A stretch of DNA of 64,000 nt from Anisakis pegreffii (GCA_035041965.1 JAPYMA010002833.1:186001-250000); one strand, 5' to 3'. Positions 22,198-37,400 are shown, counted from the stretch's first letter. Program-made: numbers and translations. Notes: generated from the sequence alone by a model not told the origin.

Positions 22198-25100
22198 ATG
22201 ACCTCAATTAGTGGCGAGGTAACATTAGGTCGAGGTCAGAACTATCCACTAGAAAACTATAAGAAAGGTTTGTTGTTAGCTTCGTTAAGCAGTTGAATAT
22301 TTTGCACTTATGCTGTCAGCAGTTATCTCAAGTGGATAAAATTATTTGCTGAGCAGGAGCGATGCAGAGAAACTAAATGATGAATGATTGCAGGTGCTCG
22401 AGTATGGGTCCGAGATCCTGAACTAGTGTGGATTAGTGCGGAATTGTTGTCCGATGTGAAGTTTTCTACGAAAGTGATCGAAGTTCAACTTGAGAATGGA
22501 GAGGTTATGATGCTACCTGTGCATTTTACTCATGGCAGTTCGTATGAAACAGTAAAATCATTAGTAATGCTGTGGAAAGTCTTTCATGAGGAAATATCCA
22601 TCAAAAAAGCAAAAAATTACCTATCGTTTTATCACTGACCGTAGTATAGATTTTGCACGTCAAGCGTCATTCCTTATCTTCTTTAAACAATTATTTGGAA
22701 GTTTGACGAGCGCTATCTTTATAGTTTTCTTCTCAATCGTACAAAAATCTTCATATTGCAGGTACAAAATATTGAGGTGAAAAATGCGGATTCGTTGCCA
22801 TTTCTACGAAATCCAGATATTCTATTGGGTAAAGATGATCTCACGTCGCTAAGCTACTTGCATGAACCAGCCGTTCTTAACAATCTCAATTATCGTTTCG
22901 TTAATATAAAAGCTATCTATACATATTGTGGTATTGTCTTAGTGGCCATTAACCCATACGCTAATTGCTCACAACTCTACAGTGACGATGTTATCCAGGT
23001 GATATATCACTGAATTCCATGCTTGTAATTGAATATTCTTTTGATTCTTTTTATTCCACCTAGAAACGGAATTCAAGCGCAAGCTTGTTTAGCTTAACCG
23101 TTCTTGTTGTGTGCCATAGGCGATAACTTAAAGAGTATTAAAACGAGCCACCGAAACGATTCTATGTGGTGATCCCATTCGAGGAAGTTGGAGAGAATGA
23201 AAGCCACATTCAGCAATGTTGATATTGCATTTTTTCGTTTGCCGTATCAGAGCTTTCAAAAAATTCCATAGAAATTTTGATTTCTCTGCGACAGACCGAA
23301 AAAGCAGTTCAGCAGGCACATTGCAAGAGCTTTGTATGAACGGTTGCATCCCATCGTTTTAAGGTGTATCGTGGTGTCGGAAATCAAGTTCGCGAACTTG
23401 ATCCTCACATCTATGCCGTAGCCGAAGAGGCCTTCTTCGATCTGAGTGAATACTCGAGAAATCAGTCAATCATTGTAAGTGGCGAATCTGGGGCTGGCAA
23501 AACCGTCTCTGCAAAATTCGTTATGCGGTACAATTCACTCTCATGTTTCACGCTTCACTATTTCAATTTCTTACATTGAATAGATTATCTACTGAAACAT
23601 CAACTATATCTATTAGACTGACCTTTTCAGTCTTAATGCAAAAAAGATCGTGTTTTAGGTACTTCGCCTCAGTGGCTGGTTCGCCTCGTAAACCGCGAAA
23701 ATCGCTGGTCAGTGGCACACACGAAGAAACCGGCATTGAAAAACGTGTGCTCGCATCAAATCCGATAATGGAGGCGATTGGGAACGCAAAAACGATTCGA
23801 AACGATAATTCGTCACGTTTCGGCAAATTCATCCAAATCGATTTCACGGATCACCTCAAAATTGCTGGTGCTCAAATGAAGACTTATTTGCTCGAGAAAA
23901 GTCGAGTGGTTTTCCAGGTCTTCAATCGCAATTTTATTATCTTTTTGCAAATTCATTTTGATCCACAATGAGGTTAAGCGCTCACAGGCTTATTCGTTGG
24001 AAGAATATGAAATAGTCTGACCACTTTTCATGCTTCTCTAATTTTGTGGTCAGTTGAAGTTTCACTCAATTCTCCAAAATTTCTTGAATCTTTATTGGGC
24101 AACGGTTTTTTGTCATCCGTAAGAGGCTCGACTACTGCAGTGGTATGAATTATTCAGTTCTCCAATAAAATTTTCGTATGGTTAGCTGCCGTCAAAGGTT
24201 TCTATAAGCTCACGTGATATTCAGGCACCGAATGAACGCAACTATCACATATTCTATCAGATGTGTGCATCGCGACAACATCCATTGCTCGAGGGACTGA
24301 ATCTGGGTGAGTGTTTCATTGTAGATATTCTGTTGACTGCATTATTTCTAACTATTCTCTCATTGCAACTTCAAACGTTTCATATCTCGTTTCAATCTCA
24401 TATCTCATGCTTCACTATTTGAACTTGTTACAATGAATAGATTATCTAGTGAAACATGAGCTATTTCTGTAATGACTGAACTTTCTATAATGACTGAACA
24501 AAACAACAGTATCTTCAGCTTGACTACTGGTTTTCAGATATTGTGTATTTGAAAGACCATTAATTGCAGGTGATTGTGATTCGTATTTCTATACGGCTCA
24601 AGGTGGTGATGGCGAAATTACTGGAGTGGACGATTGCAAGGAATTTTTGGAGACTGTGTCGGCTTTTAATTTATTAGGCGTAAAACAGGACATTCAGCGT
24701 TCGATATTTCGAACACTCATCGGTATTTTGATGTTGGGTAATGTTGATTTCGACTACGAAGAGGGAGATGATGAACGCGCTATAATTAAGGTGTTTCAGT
24801 TGTTTTTTTCAAAGCGTCTTCAAAATTTTCTCCTCAGGTTGCTACAATAACTAGAAAATTTTTCACCGCATCACTGTTAACATCCATAATGATCGTATGG
24901 CAATGCGATGCTTCAATGATTCATGAAAGGTGATTGCTGCAGTAGTTTCATGAGTTTTTAGCACTCAAAGAGCAACGTAATCGCGCACTTGTGCAAAAAA
25001 GTTTACGAGATAGACGAAAGCGATCTGCGATTATGGTTGACGAATCGGGAAATTCGTGCTGCTGGCGAGGTGGTTCAGAAACCGTTGAATTGTACGGCGG

Positions 25101-28100
25101 TGCGTTTCTTAAATCCGCCATTCCTTCTTAACAAGTCGTTCGCCACAGTTTAAGAATTGTTTTTGATTTGTTTAAAAGTGTTGTGTGCATTTGAACTGCA
25201 ATGAAATGTTAAGATTCAGATTGTTGCCATATTTCATCTATTCACTTTCGTAGGGCTCTACCGCAGTTTGATCTCTTTGCGTTGTTTAGGCAAATGTTAT
25301 TTACAAATATACTTACTGAAAATGATTTATAGAACAAATGATCATTCGTCTTGATAGATATGTTATAACAGTACAAGAAAGTCCAAATCAGTCTCCAGTT
25401 AGCTTCGTAATGTTGGCTGAGAAGATCCAATTTTTAAAGGTAAAAGCTATTTAAAAGGTGAAACAAAGTGTTTTCAAGGCTTATGCAAGTCGGGATGCGC
25501 TATCGAAGATGTTATATGCGTCTGCATTTACTTGGATTGTAAAACGTGTGAATGAAGCGTTGATACGTCAGACGAGCGATCCTCGTGCTAAAGGGAGTAG
25601 TGCACAAAAATTTATTGGTGTACTTGATATATACGGGTTAGAACATCGTTTTTCAGTGGTTATTTATGGATCATTGATGTATTTGATTGATTTTTGACCG
25701 CATTACTTTGATACTTTCGGTATCGTTCTTATCGAATCGTTTAATGACCGTTGTGGAACAAAGTGCTTCATTGTGTACTCTGAATGATTGAGAGTACTTT
25801 TCATCGTATGAAAATGTCCTTTGAGCGCACTTGAATTTCTTATCGCCTTTCAGATTCGAAACGTTCGAAGTGAACAGTTTCGAGCAGTTTTGTATCAATT
25901 ACGCAAACGAAAAACTTCAACAACAATTTTGTCAGGTTCATACACAGAAACTTTCAATTGTTATGAATTTGATATTCTTTTGCCGCTATGAGGAGATAAG
26001 TGCAGTGAATGAAAGCTGTAGTACAAGGGTAATGCGAACGTTGCTTGGGTTTTCGTTTTTGGATTTGAATATCAAAAATTGAATTTGTAAAAATGTGATT
26101 CATTAGATGAATATGGTGAAATTTGTTTGGGGATTCTTGAAATCATGCTTGAAAATATTTCAGCATGTTTTCAAATTGGAACAGTCTGAATACGAACGGG
26201 AACAGATTTCGTGGGTACGTATCGATTTTTATGATAATCAACCGTGCATCGACCTCATCGAAGGAAAACTTGGTATCATTGACTACTTGGACGAACAATG
26301 CAAAGTAAGCCTGACCGATATGCCGAATCTTTAATAGCGGTTTTGGAGTGTAGTTTTTTGGAATCAATTGTAGTTGTGTTGTGTGAATTACTATGATACA
26401 TGATGTCTAGATGGGACGTGGCACAGACCTAGACTGGTTGCAAACCCTGTCGAACGGCGCTAAGATGAAAAAGAGCGATCATTTTCAAATGCCACGGATA
26501 AAGGTTCGTTGATCAGTTGGTATATTTGTTTGAGGAATTTGCGATATCGCCTTATGAGCACATAAGTTTCAGCAGTGACCTATCTAACCGATATTTTTGA
26601 ATTGAAACGTAAAATTTTACCTACCTCTGTCGAGGTATTATCATTTATAGTCACTGAATATAGTGAGCGATGTTCTAGAATTTATCAGCATTGCTTCCGG
26701 TATATTCACTGTTTTGTTGTGTAAGAACTTCCGTTACTTGGGAAAAAAAGTATGAAGGAACGGGTAGGTTGTAGTTTAGTGGACGATTGATAAGCTGTCT
26801 GGTCACTGTCGAGGTTTGAGCGATCATGTTTCGAACTGTCATTAGGTCTTAGAAGAAGCTGCAATGCCCTTGGGAAGTACTGAGCTCAGAAAACTGTTTT
26901 GTTTTCAGAATCCATCATTTATTATTCGCCATTTCGCTGCTGATGTCATCTACTTGGTGGATGGATTTTTGGATAAGAACAAAGACACTGTCAGTGAGCA
27001 ATTGGTGAACGTAATGAAAAAGAGCAAGGTAGTTTGATCGTTTTGCTGTGTTCAAAAAGAGAATGAGATTCGGCCTCTCAGATGGCAAGAAGTACGTACG
27101 TTTTTCTTTCATTTGAACATGCAAGCAATTGCATTTAAATATGCAAACATTTTAACATCAGATGTTAGTAAGTAGTAAGGATTTCTGTGCGGTCCAAATT
27201 TTGGGTTGAAGTTGTTCATCGCTTCAGATGAAATTCCTGTGTGAAATACTGCGCGATGAAGAGCCTGACGCTAAGCCTGTTCGTTCGGCTCTTCGTAACC
27301 TGATTGGTGGCTCAAAGAAGGCGACGAAAAAATGTGTTTCATTCCAGGTTATATTTCTTATTCGCGATGTTTGATCTTTTTGTAATCATCATAATAACCA
27401 AGTGATATGAATGTTTGATGTATTGCGTAGTTGAGATTGCGATCTTTTTCTCCTCATCAGGATTTCAGCTTCGTCACCTAATCGAAGATTTTTATCATCC
27501 GAAACATGAGCATTATGTTTGTTTTCACTGAGCATTTGTCATTCACTATGAAGAGTCTTCATTAATTGTTTGGTAAAACTTTTAGTTCCGCGATTCATTG
27601 AACGAACTGATGAAAGTTTTGGGTGCGACAACACCGCATTACGTGCGATGTATCAAACCAAACGATGAAAAGCTGCCGTTTACGTTTGAGCCGAAACGTG
27701 CGATTCAACAACTGCGTGCCTGTGGTGTTCTTGAAACTGTCCGCATTTCAACGGCTGGATATCCATCCAGGTTAGCTTCACGCTGATTTGCTGCAATGCT
27801 GTCATTGAGCAACTGGTGAACGTAATGAAGAAGAAATGGATTTCTTATATCGGCGATACAACTGAGAGCTTATATACCGTATTTCGAATTGAGTTTCCGA
27901 AACGTTTTGATACTTTTGGTTGTTGAAATTATTGCTGAGAAGTGCTCAAATTCCGTGAAACAGTGATGCTTCAGGTGGTTGTACGATGATTTTGGACGTC
28001 GCTATCGAGTTCTGTATCCTGACGGAAAGGCGTTATGGCGTAATAATCCGAAGAAGTTCGCTGAAAAAGCTTGCAACCGACATATCCAAGTGGGCATTCT

Positions 28101-28409
28101 GTTTGATTTTATAGTCTGTTTAGTTTTTACAAGTAACCGTTCCATTCACATTATCTGAAGCTGATTGAGAATAACTGATAGTTATGACTCTGTAAGGAGT
28201 AATTATGTTGATTGTGAGCTGTGTTGTAGGATGGCATGTACGCGTTGGGTAAAACAAAAGTGTTCTTTCGAACTGGTCAAGTGGCGTTGTTAGAACGACT
28301 TCGTCAAGAGACTCTTTCCATTTCAGTGGTTCTCATTCAGAGGATATGGCGAGGTTATTATGCTCGGAAGCGCTACCAGCATATCCGGCAATCCATCCTC
28401 AATATACAG
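22198..28409 (+). CDS. hum-2: Myosin V, motor-domain exons 1-17
   Basis: Exons: 22198-22267, 22394-22503, 22762-22998, 23364-23527, 23659-23917, 24225-24306, 24570-24790, 24962-25099, 25458-25636, 25854-25935, 26164-26304, 26411-26503, 26909-27028, 27228-27347, 27586-27770, 27975-28089 and 28230-28409. They encode an SH3-like N-terminal part ([12 protein letters not shown]), the ATPase core with P-loop, switch I and switch II, the upper and lower 50-kDa regions, the actin-binding [13 protein letters not shown] segment and the converter ([14 protein letters not shown]). Loop 2 is short and lysine-rich (GGSKKATKK). No catalytic residue appears lost. Exons 4 and 9 start after AAG rather than CAG/TAG acceptors, but the protein continuity across them is clear. 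Exon 17 also begins the lever arm. Confidence 0.92.
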
Positions 28410-31400
28410 GTATGCGAACTGGCTGATTTTCTCGCTCTTGCTAATGCTATCAAGCATTCTTGATTTCTTCGAACAAACCAGGATATGTACTGGAATCGTT
28501 CAATTTATCTTAAACTAGGAATACTTCAATGGTGACAGATTGTCTGTGGCGAGCAGTCAGACAGCTCCTAATGCACACTCGGCTAACACTGGCAAATTTT
28601 CGCTTAATCAAGCGAGATTTTTCTCGTGAAGTTTGCAAATAATCTGGGTTCTTTAACTTTTATCGGCGATTAATTTGAACGAATTAGGAATAATTTGCCG
28701 AAAGGGGCGATGAATTAGCAGTTTGTCCGGCAAGAAACTTCATTGAGTGATCACTAAACTCATAATGAATTACCTTGCGGTTTTTTAAAACCATCTTCGA
28801 ACATTCTAACCACTATTATTTGTAGTCCTTGCAAGCAAGCGAATCGAAAGCTCAATGAAATCAATTTATCACACTTCTTGAATGAGTTTCTTTTTCAACA
28901 GCATTTATCTTATCGCTTTCGGTTTACCACTATCTGCGATCATCCTTTTTTCATTTTATTGTGTCTCAAGCCTTCCTGTTACTATGAAAACATCTCCATT
29001 GTATAATAGTAGCAATTCCGCATATATTCAGAAGGAGCGTAAAAATTCAGACGTTTTGAATTTTTTAAAATGTGGGCTGAGATTTTGGTGTCTAGAATTG
29101 AGAGTTTCTTTGAAAATTTATGGCGTTTGTTTCGGGGGATGCTGTTCTGTGATCAATGGCTCGCATAATGGATGACAACTTTGGTGTGATGCATGAGAAT
29201 TTGAAATTTATTTGTTCCATCATGTTCACTTGTTCTTAACGCTCGATTTGTTTTGCATGCGAATATTTGAAAATACTTGTTCGAAGTCTTAAAATAATCT
29301 GAAATGGTCATATCCGTCATAAGTGCATAGTAAACGACTTGAAACGGATTGTAAATGACAAATTCCCTTCTTTGAGAACCAATAATTCAGTTGTGTAGTG
29401 ATATTTTAACTCAGATGCTCTCACGAAATGTTCCTCATCAATCATGCATTATTGCAAAAACCAGTGATCTTTCCTCATTTTTCGGAAAATTGTTCATTGC
29501 TTTGGACGTTCATAAATTTTCATAGGTCATAAGTGACATTATTGCTTCAAATCGTGAACGTCTTCAAAGACTATGTTGGTTAAATACTTCATTTTAAGCT
29601 TCATTGTAGTGTATTCATCTCGCATCGTATTTTTCATATTTTCATATCGCATAAGCTCCATTGTAGATATCGGATTGATCAGTGATAACCGAAATGCAAT
29701 TGATTAGTGGAAGCAGTCAGTATCCAATTGATAAACAGTTCCGAATATGTCATGTGCGAAAAATTTTTGTAGGCTATCACTCGTGCATTCTTGGCCTACA
29801 GACGCATTAAGTACTTGCAAATGCATCGTGCTGCGATCTGTATTCAAACCGCGTATCGACGGTACATTGCTCATAAACGATATGTGATGCTACGGCGAAC
29901 AATTCTGATGATTCAGACGCACTATCGTGGCGCGGTGATACGCAAAAAGGTTGAAAAGGTTTGTGTTCCGTTGGAGAATTTCACTTGCTTCTTCGAGCAT
30001 CTTCAATCGCATGATATGATAACACCAAGGGCTGGTGTATCAAACGGCAGCGAAGTTCAAATTAATTTTGTGAAATTGATGTTGCGGGGATTCGGAACGG
30101 ATTGAATGTGTTCTTTTCAGCTTATGAGCAAGCAGACAATATTTTATGAGTTTCATTAGTAGCAGCATTTCATATCATTCGTGTACTTCGATTCGTAATT
30201 GATGAATGATGCATTGCTGATGGAATGTTTTCGTTTAGTTAGTTCTTTTCAGTGTTTTTGCAAGATCGTCGAAACAGCGGCAGCAATTGATCAGTCTGAG
30301 TGCTTAATGATTTACCGTTGATATTGATCCTTGAATGATAGTGCTTATCTGTCGTTGAAGTTGGATCAATATGATCTGCTGTTACCGAACAGGCCCTTTC
30401 GAACATATTCTGCATTGTGAATTCAAAGCTGAGGTAATTGTTGTGCGTTTCAGTTGCGTTATGAACAGAAGGCGATTGTTATTCAAAAATACTTCCGTGG
30501 TTGGATGGTGCGACGAGAGCAAATTGAACGAAATCGTAAGATTATCAAGGTACAGTGCTTGGTGAGACGTTGGTTGGCGAAACGACGATTGAAGGAGCTG
30601 AAGGTTATCTTCGAGAATACTTTCGTTTCTAGTACCGATTGAAGGCATATACCACTGAGATTAATAATGAAATCGTCGAATTGATAAATTTTCAAGAGTA
30701 TTCTTGCAGTATTTCAGCCACATCAGTAATCCCTTTTCTTCTTGCATCGTTTTAATCAATCCATCATTAATCATTGTTTGTTTTTCGATATTCACGTCAA
30801 TGTTTCTTTGCGTTAGCATTGCATTTTTCATTTTCATACAGATTGAAGCACGTTCGGTTGGTCATTTGCAAAAACTCAACAAGGGCCTCGAGAACAAGAT
30901 CATTTCATTGCAGCAAAGACTCGATGTCGTGGTACGTTGTTGTTGTTAATTGTTTCGAGACTGCTTCTTCGATATTTTCTTGTGTTTCGAAGTTGTTCTG
31001 ATATGATGAGCCATAAAGTTCAATTAGGGTGCAATCCGATGTTTATTTGCGTTTCGTGTCTTTGAATGCTTAACATCATCAGATCACTTTCAATCCATTT
31101 AGCCAATGAGATCTGCTGCATGCTGACTGATTATTGTCAATCGCTCATGTTTAATGAATATTCGAATAGCAATGTTAACTCATGACTCTCTTATTTACTG
31201 ATATGTTAGCACTGCACAATTGATATCTAAAGGTGTTGATCCGGTGAACGCGAAATCAAGCTTGAAAAACAACTGATAGATGAAATCGGTTTACTGCAGT
31301 GTTTTGTCAACCCGATCTTGCTGCTCATCTAGCTGCATGCGAATGATCGGGCAACTGTTTCCGAAAAATATCGCACATAGCTTTCATAAAATCGCCCAGT

Positions 31401-34400
31401 GATGTTCATTGTGCATTTCTAAACTCACGCAGAAATTTATTTTCGAAAACAAAACTTACTTGTCCTTGGACAATCTATTGGAGCAGTCATTCAGTCTGAA
31501 TGCTTGCTTGCTTGAAATTTCTAAAGTCTGTCTAACAAACTGATCGGAAAGTGAGATGAAACATCCTGTTTGGTCATTTCGATTACTGCAAATCACCCAT
31601 CTGTTCGACTGTCATCTTAGGATTCTTGTTTACTGTTTGTTGGTTGAAGAAAAGAGTTAATTCGTCATATCACTCCATCAAGTTTACTGAAGCCGTCATC
31701 AAAGAATGTATAAGATTGTCGTCTTGCATCTATTGAATGCAAGAAGCTTTTGATGCATTCGCTTCGCACAAACTCAATTCCCAACTCTGCAATAAATTCT
31801 CTCTAAATTGGCTCTGTTCGTATTCAGCTGACGCATCGCTTTGTTCATCGCGATTTATTCATTTTGTTCTTTGTTTATCTTTTGTTAATCCTTTGTTATT
31901 ATTTCTCACAAACAGTTGGCTATTGTTTAACGAAAAGAGGATTGTTTTGATGCGGTGAAACCAGTGGTAGAACGCAATACTTGTAATTGAGTAATGGTCA
32001 GTTTATGTTTTATGGGCGAGTGTGGATAAAATTCAGTGTAAAATCGCAACGTTATTTTGGTAAATCTCAAATATATTGCTCTCTGTGCTGTAATTTCATA
32101 TTATTACCAACAGTTCCTGTAGATAGAACATTATTCTTGTTAAGTTTGCAGTTTTCATTTCTCGCTGATACAATTACCTTTGGAAAAGTTATAAGTACAT
32201 GTCATTCAGGTACTTGATGAACACCTGTTCGTCCTTAGTTGTATTGATGACATATCCTATTATCTCAATCCAGCCAAGATAACTCATTTGTTTGGTGTTC
32301 ATGCAGACATGGCCAGTGGCTTAGTGATCTATGGATAGTGCATGCTCGTGAATTTGACTGATGTAGCACGACCAATTGATGTATCATAATGAAGGAGTGA
32401 TGAGTGATGCTGCTCGCTTAGAATATTGAAATACCACTAACGTGTATGGATTTGGATTACGAATGCCGATATCAATAGATTGAGCATATGCGCGAATGTT
32501 TGGTGTGATATTATAAGGCGTTGATGAACGAGTGGATTATTCAAAGTTGGTGATGTTAGTGCGAGGATGGTGAGACCATCAAAATTTATCGTTTTCATGA
32601 ATTCTCAATCACATTCCCTTTCATGTTTCAATTGTATTATAGAATCGCTCTTATCGCCGTATCAGCGGCTTCCCCTGTATCGTAAAGCGAATTTAGCATT
32701 GCGTTACACGCTTTATAAAGTGATCATTTGTGAATGCGGTGTCATAACTTTGCATTTTTAATGAATATCTTATAATGACGATCGCTTTATTAACGTAACT
32801 GTAATAAGTATTGTTAGTTGCGGTTTTATTGAATAACTGAAAACTTGTGCAGTTTTCGAAATCGCATGAATTGGGACAGAAAGTTGCTTTTTTTCCACTT
32901 GGTTTGGGATTATCATCAGCAATATTCTACTCACAACCAGTATTGATGAAGTTTGAGAAATTAGCTTGCTTAATGTTCGTTAAGCCTGAATCACATCTTT
33001 GAATGCGACAATTTAATCTCTGAATATCTTTTTGTGCCTGTTCTTTTCATTTCTACTATGTTTTTTTTCGAAATATTCATATCTGACTGTGTAATTTTGA
33101 AAAGTCGAACTGCCTCGCGGAAAATCCATTGTGCACTAAAATTAGAAATCAGCCAATTGATAGACAGTCTTCAGAATGTTTTTTGACGGATTTTCTGGAA
33201 CTTAAGATACAATTTTTTGAGTTAGTTTTCACTTGGAGCTCATCACGAGAGAGATAGTTTGTGACAAAAATAGATGGGTCTCATTCGAATCAGTCATGCA
33301 AAGAAGAGCAAAATTCAACTGGTCATTAATTTTCGCATTTGAATTCTCTCGTAAACACTCGTTACGATGCGATCCTTCGGAATGGTGTTTTATCGCATCG
33401 TGATAAAATAGCATTTCAAAGGCTGTCGTACATCTTCTTTGACGTTGTGCTCAAAATTGGAATATATTAACATATTCAAGTAACGGTAGTGGCAGTTTTA
33501 TTGACTGCACATGTAATATATCTCGCTAGCTGACCAACTTATGCATTATAATGTTGGTAGCAACAGCAGTATTTGCTGAATTTCTCATTTATGAACTCAT
33601 TTGCTTCCACTGGAACTGCTTCATGCAGTTAGGACCGTGCTCGAATGAAATATCTTAGGTAATTTTGCTCACAAATATGAATCGTTTCAATTCTTCACAG
33701 TCAACTTAACTGCATCCACTTAGACTTGAAATGACCGACTCTTATCCACATACGTCCCTATGTCTTCCGTTTCAAACCACGACTGTATCATAAAAAGCTT
33801 AATTTTCATGCTTCATTGACAATCGACGTGTGTGCATTCGTGATAAACTTTTCTGACTGCAAAATGAATCTGTATATGGAGGGAACGAGGGATTGACCGA
33901 TAATCAGTTATCGATCAGTAGCCAATTTCTCATAGATTCGATCGGATTCGAATATTCCAAGAAATTGCTCCTGAATGGTGCCACTATTTTTGGAAGGATA
34001 ATTCGTCTGAGTGGCGTCTAGCTGTGTGTATGTTTCCGATACTAATTGCTCAATTGATGGCAATTTATTCGAACGCGCAATTGAATTCCCAAATGTACTC
34101 ATCTCTCTTTAATTATCACCTCTACGATGCTCTGATGCCGCATTTGCTAACTTTGCTCGTTTCCGCCAACGTTTCTTCATTCGATCGTATTCACACGATC
34201 AATTTTTGCCTTTTTTGCAATGTTTCGGGAGAAACCCTTCTGATCGATAATTCAAGAAACCATCCCTTCTTGTATGAATGCTGTCAGAAAATTTAAAAAA
34301 ACAATATCAATTTTTCAGTCGACAGAAAATGTACGATTGAACGAAATCTCGAAGGAAGTCGACCAAATGCGGGCACAGATTGCTGTTTTTGAGACAGAAA

Positions 34401-37400
34401 GGTGAGTTCATCAACTAATCGAATAATTCCAGTAGAAATTCTCAGGATTCGTAACTTTTAAACTTATTCATAATTTTTTCGTTCTCCATATTACCGACAG
34501 TGTGTTGTCTGCTACTTTCACAGATATTGGTGCATTTCGCTGATGTATTGGAGGCCATATTTCTGACTTTTAGGTCGACGTTAGTGGCTGCAAAAGCTCG
34601 AATCGATGAGCTGGAGCAAGAGGTTGAACGACTTGAAACTGAGTGTGATGTTAGAGATGCGCAAATCGGTGAACTCGAGACCAAACTCGAGCAAATTCAC
34701 ACCAAAATGGAGCAGGTAGGAACTTTTGATTGCGTTTTCATGCCATTCTGCCCATTTCCAAAGCGATGCTATTCGTGAACTCCGTGAAACTTTTTGAAAT
34801 CTATGAAATTGGCAACATATTGAGGAATGATCGGAATTGCGTGTTATTTAGAAAGATGGTGAAGCAGCACAAAAGTTGCAGTCGTTAACCGAGAAGCTGA
34901 CCACGCTTCGCCATGAGAACATCGACCTGGTGCAGCATAAGAAAGATATCGAATCACTACTTTCAATTGGTGAGTTCAAGTTTGAAACGAAACTCACATT
35001 GAATGTGTTCTGATTGGAAGATGTTCGTGTTGGATATGGATGTTCTCTAGGCTTGCATCTTGCTAACCTTTATTCATTGCTAATGAGATGCAAAGTAACT
35101 ATATTCAGATGAATCACTCTGTAGTTGGATTCTCAAACGGGATATATTTTCAGAAACTGAGAAGCGAGCGAATGCTGAAGAAGAAATGGCACAGATGCGT
35201 GATCAACTCCTTGCGAACGCAAATCTTCTGGCTAGTCCCGCACTGAGTCGGGTTGGAAGTACGAACGCGTTCTCTGATTATTTATTCATTCAGCTATTCA
35301 GCTACTTGCATTCCCTGAATACACACGAATTTCATGTCAAGCATATCGCATGACTTTTCGTCATTTAACATTTCACTATCATTGGTCATCGCTGTTGAAT
35401 TGCTCAATGTGTCAATTTCATGGAATAGTTAAACGCAGAACAATGCTATGAGTTACACGCATGCATGTTCCTGACGTATGATAACATGCGATTGAACAAT
35501 GGCTCGTAAATGTCCAGCATCATTTAAAATTTGAGTAAATTGGTAGTCAGATTCTGATAATGATTCAGATTTGTTCTCAATTGAAAGTTGAAATAGTGAC
35601 AATTGCAGTACAACTTACAAAACGTTTTCGTAACTTTGAGGTATGCGGGCGAGTTTACGGCGAGTCTTCAATGCGCCTGACGGTCAGTCAGTTACTGTGA
35701 ACAGTAGTGCATCGAAAGATCTCGATCAAGTAGGCCTTATCATGAAGCAACAACAAATGATCAATGAACTCAGGACGAAGTTGGTTTTCGTGATTGGTTG
35801 CTTGTATATATTAGTTGTTTCACTCCATGCCAGTTCAATGTTCGGTGAAAACAAGAATTTTTGACTAATCAGATACTCGTTGGTAAAACATACGAATGTT
35901 GTAGAATGGAACAGAATCAGCGAGAGAATGACCGTTTGAAGGCAATTATGGATGCGAACTCGTTAATTGAGAGTCTCGATAAACGAACCTCAATTCGAGC
36001 GTTTGAAATACAACGAGTTCAGGTGAGATCTCGAGTCATTTGCATATGAACTGCTTATCTGTTATGGAGTATTTAGGAGTCGAGCCGTATTGCTTAGTGA
36101 ACGCAGTCGATTTGGCATCATAGTGTGCAGTTTCAAATGCCAAACGATTGCTTTCATGTTTAGATTGAAATTAATTGTCAGGAACTGGAGTTGGCATATT
36201 CGAAGATGAAAAGCGACCTCGATCGCTTGATAGAGGAGAAAACCGAGCATGGTTATGAGGGAATGAACTTCAGATCGATTTTCGAGAAAACTATGGAAGA
36301 AAATGATAGGTATCTTATTCACTTCGTGTAAGCGCGAAGACTGTTGTTGAATTCCTTCCATGTTTAGAGCATCCTTTAAGCGGCATTTTTTTCCTAATTT
36401 CCTCCGTGGGACTGTTGAAGAGTTGCGATATTAAATGCAAAGCTGAAGGAATCTGGTGATTGAAGAGTGTTCTCAAAATATACCTATAAAAATGACTGAT
36501 GAAAACGAGAACATATTCATATTACGGAAACCTGAATGTATTCCGTAATGGAGTTCCCTAATTGTAAGGAAAAATCTTCTTTGCTCAAAAACGTAATGTC
36601 AAAGTGAAAGTTATCTCACGTGAGTAGGTATAAAAAGTATTCGGTGAACAAATCAACCTATTAACACTTATTATCTCTTTCGAGGCGTCGAGAAGAAAGT
36701 GCTGAACTGCGAGCGTTGTTGGCATCACGATTCGAGAAGCATACCTTCAATAGGGCATCGCCTCATGCTGACAGTGGTCATTGGTCATTAGCGCATAGTG
36801 AAGATGATGCATCACTGAGTGATCTCGATGAAGAACTGTGCTTGGAACGACAGTGCAGACAGCTGAAAGCACATATCGAGTAATTGATTCACTTTTGACG
36901 TTGACTCTCAATATCATTTAAGTTTTGTTTACTGAATTTATTTCCACACCCGGTATTCATGACAGCCAGTTTCATTGCAAGTTTCATTTCATTCAAGCAG
37001 CAGCTGACATTCAATTGTACAGAATCTTCTGAAATACTGTCAACTGTCCAGTGATTGGGAAACATCGATTAATGTAATATAGTATTTAAAATCGCTTTAT
37101 GTCTATAGTTTATAGGATTTTTTCTTTTGTTGCAAACTTAGGAAAGATAAATTTCAGAACCCTTACACGAGCGATCACCGAGAGGAATCACGAGATCGAA
37201 CGACTTGAGAATCGGCTCAACGAATCACTGCCTGCTAGGGTTGGTTTTTGTTTTTGTTAGTGAGAATTGTGACTTCATCATTTTCACGGAAGGGTGATAA
37301 CTCTATCTGTCCTAATCTGAATGTTTTGATCAGCAATTGAATGATTGATTCAACTCTTCTTGACTTCCCAACGATGGAAGGGATTCAGTGAAGGATTAAA

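Noticed and set aside
34961..35260. Ending myosin exon 24 at the donor after base 35251
   Set aside because: That donor would be phase 0 and would force stop codons in the next exon. The donor after 35258 (AA|GTACG) gives the only phase that opens exon 25.
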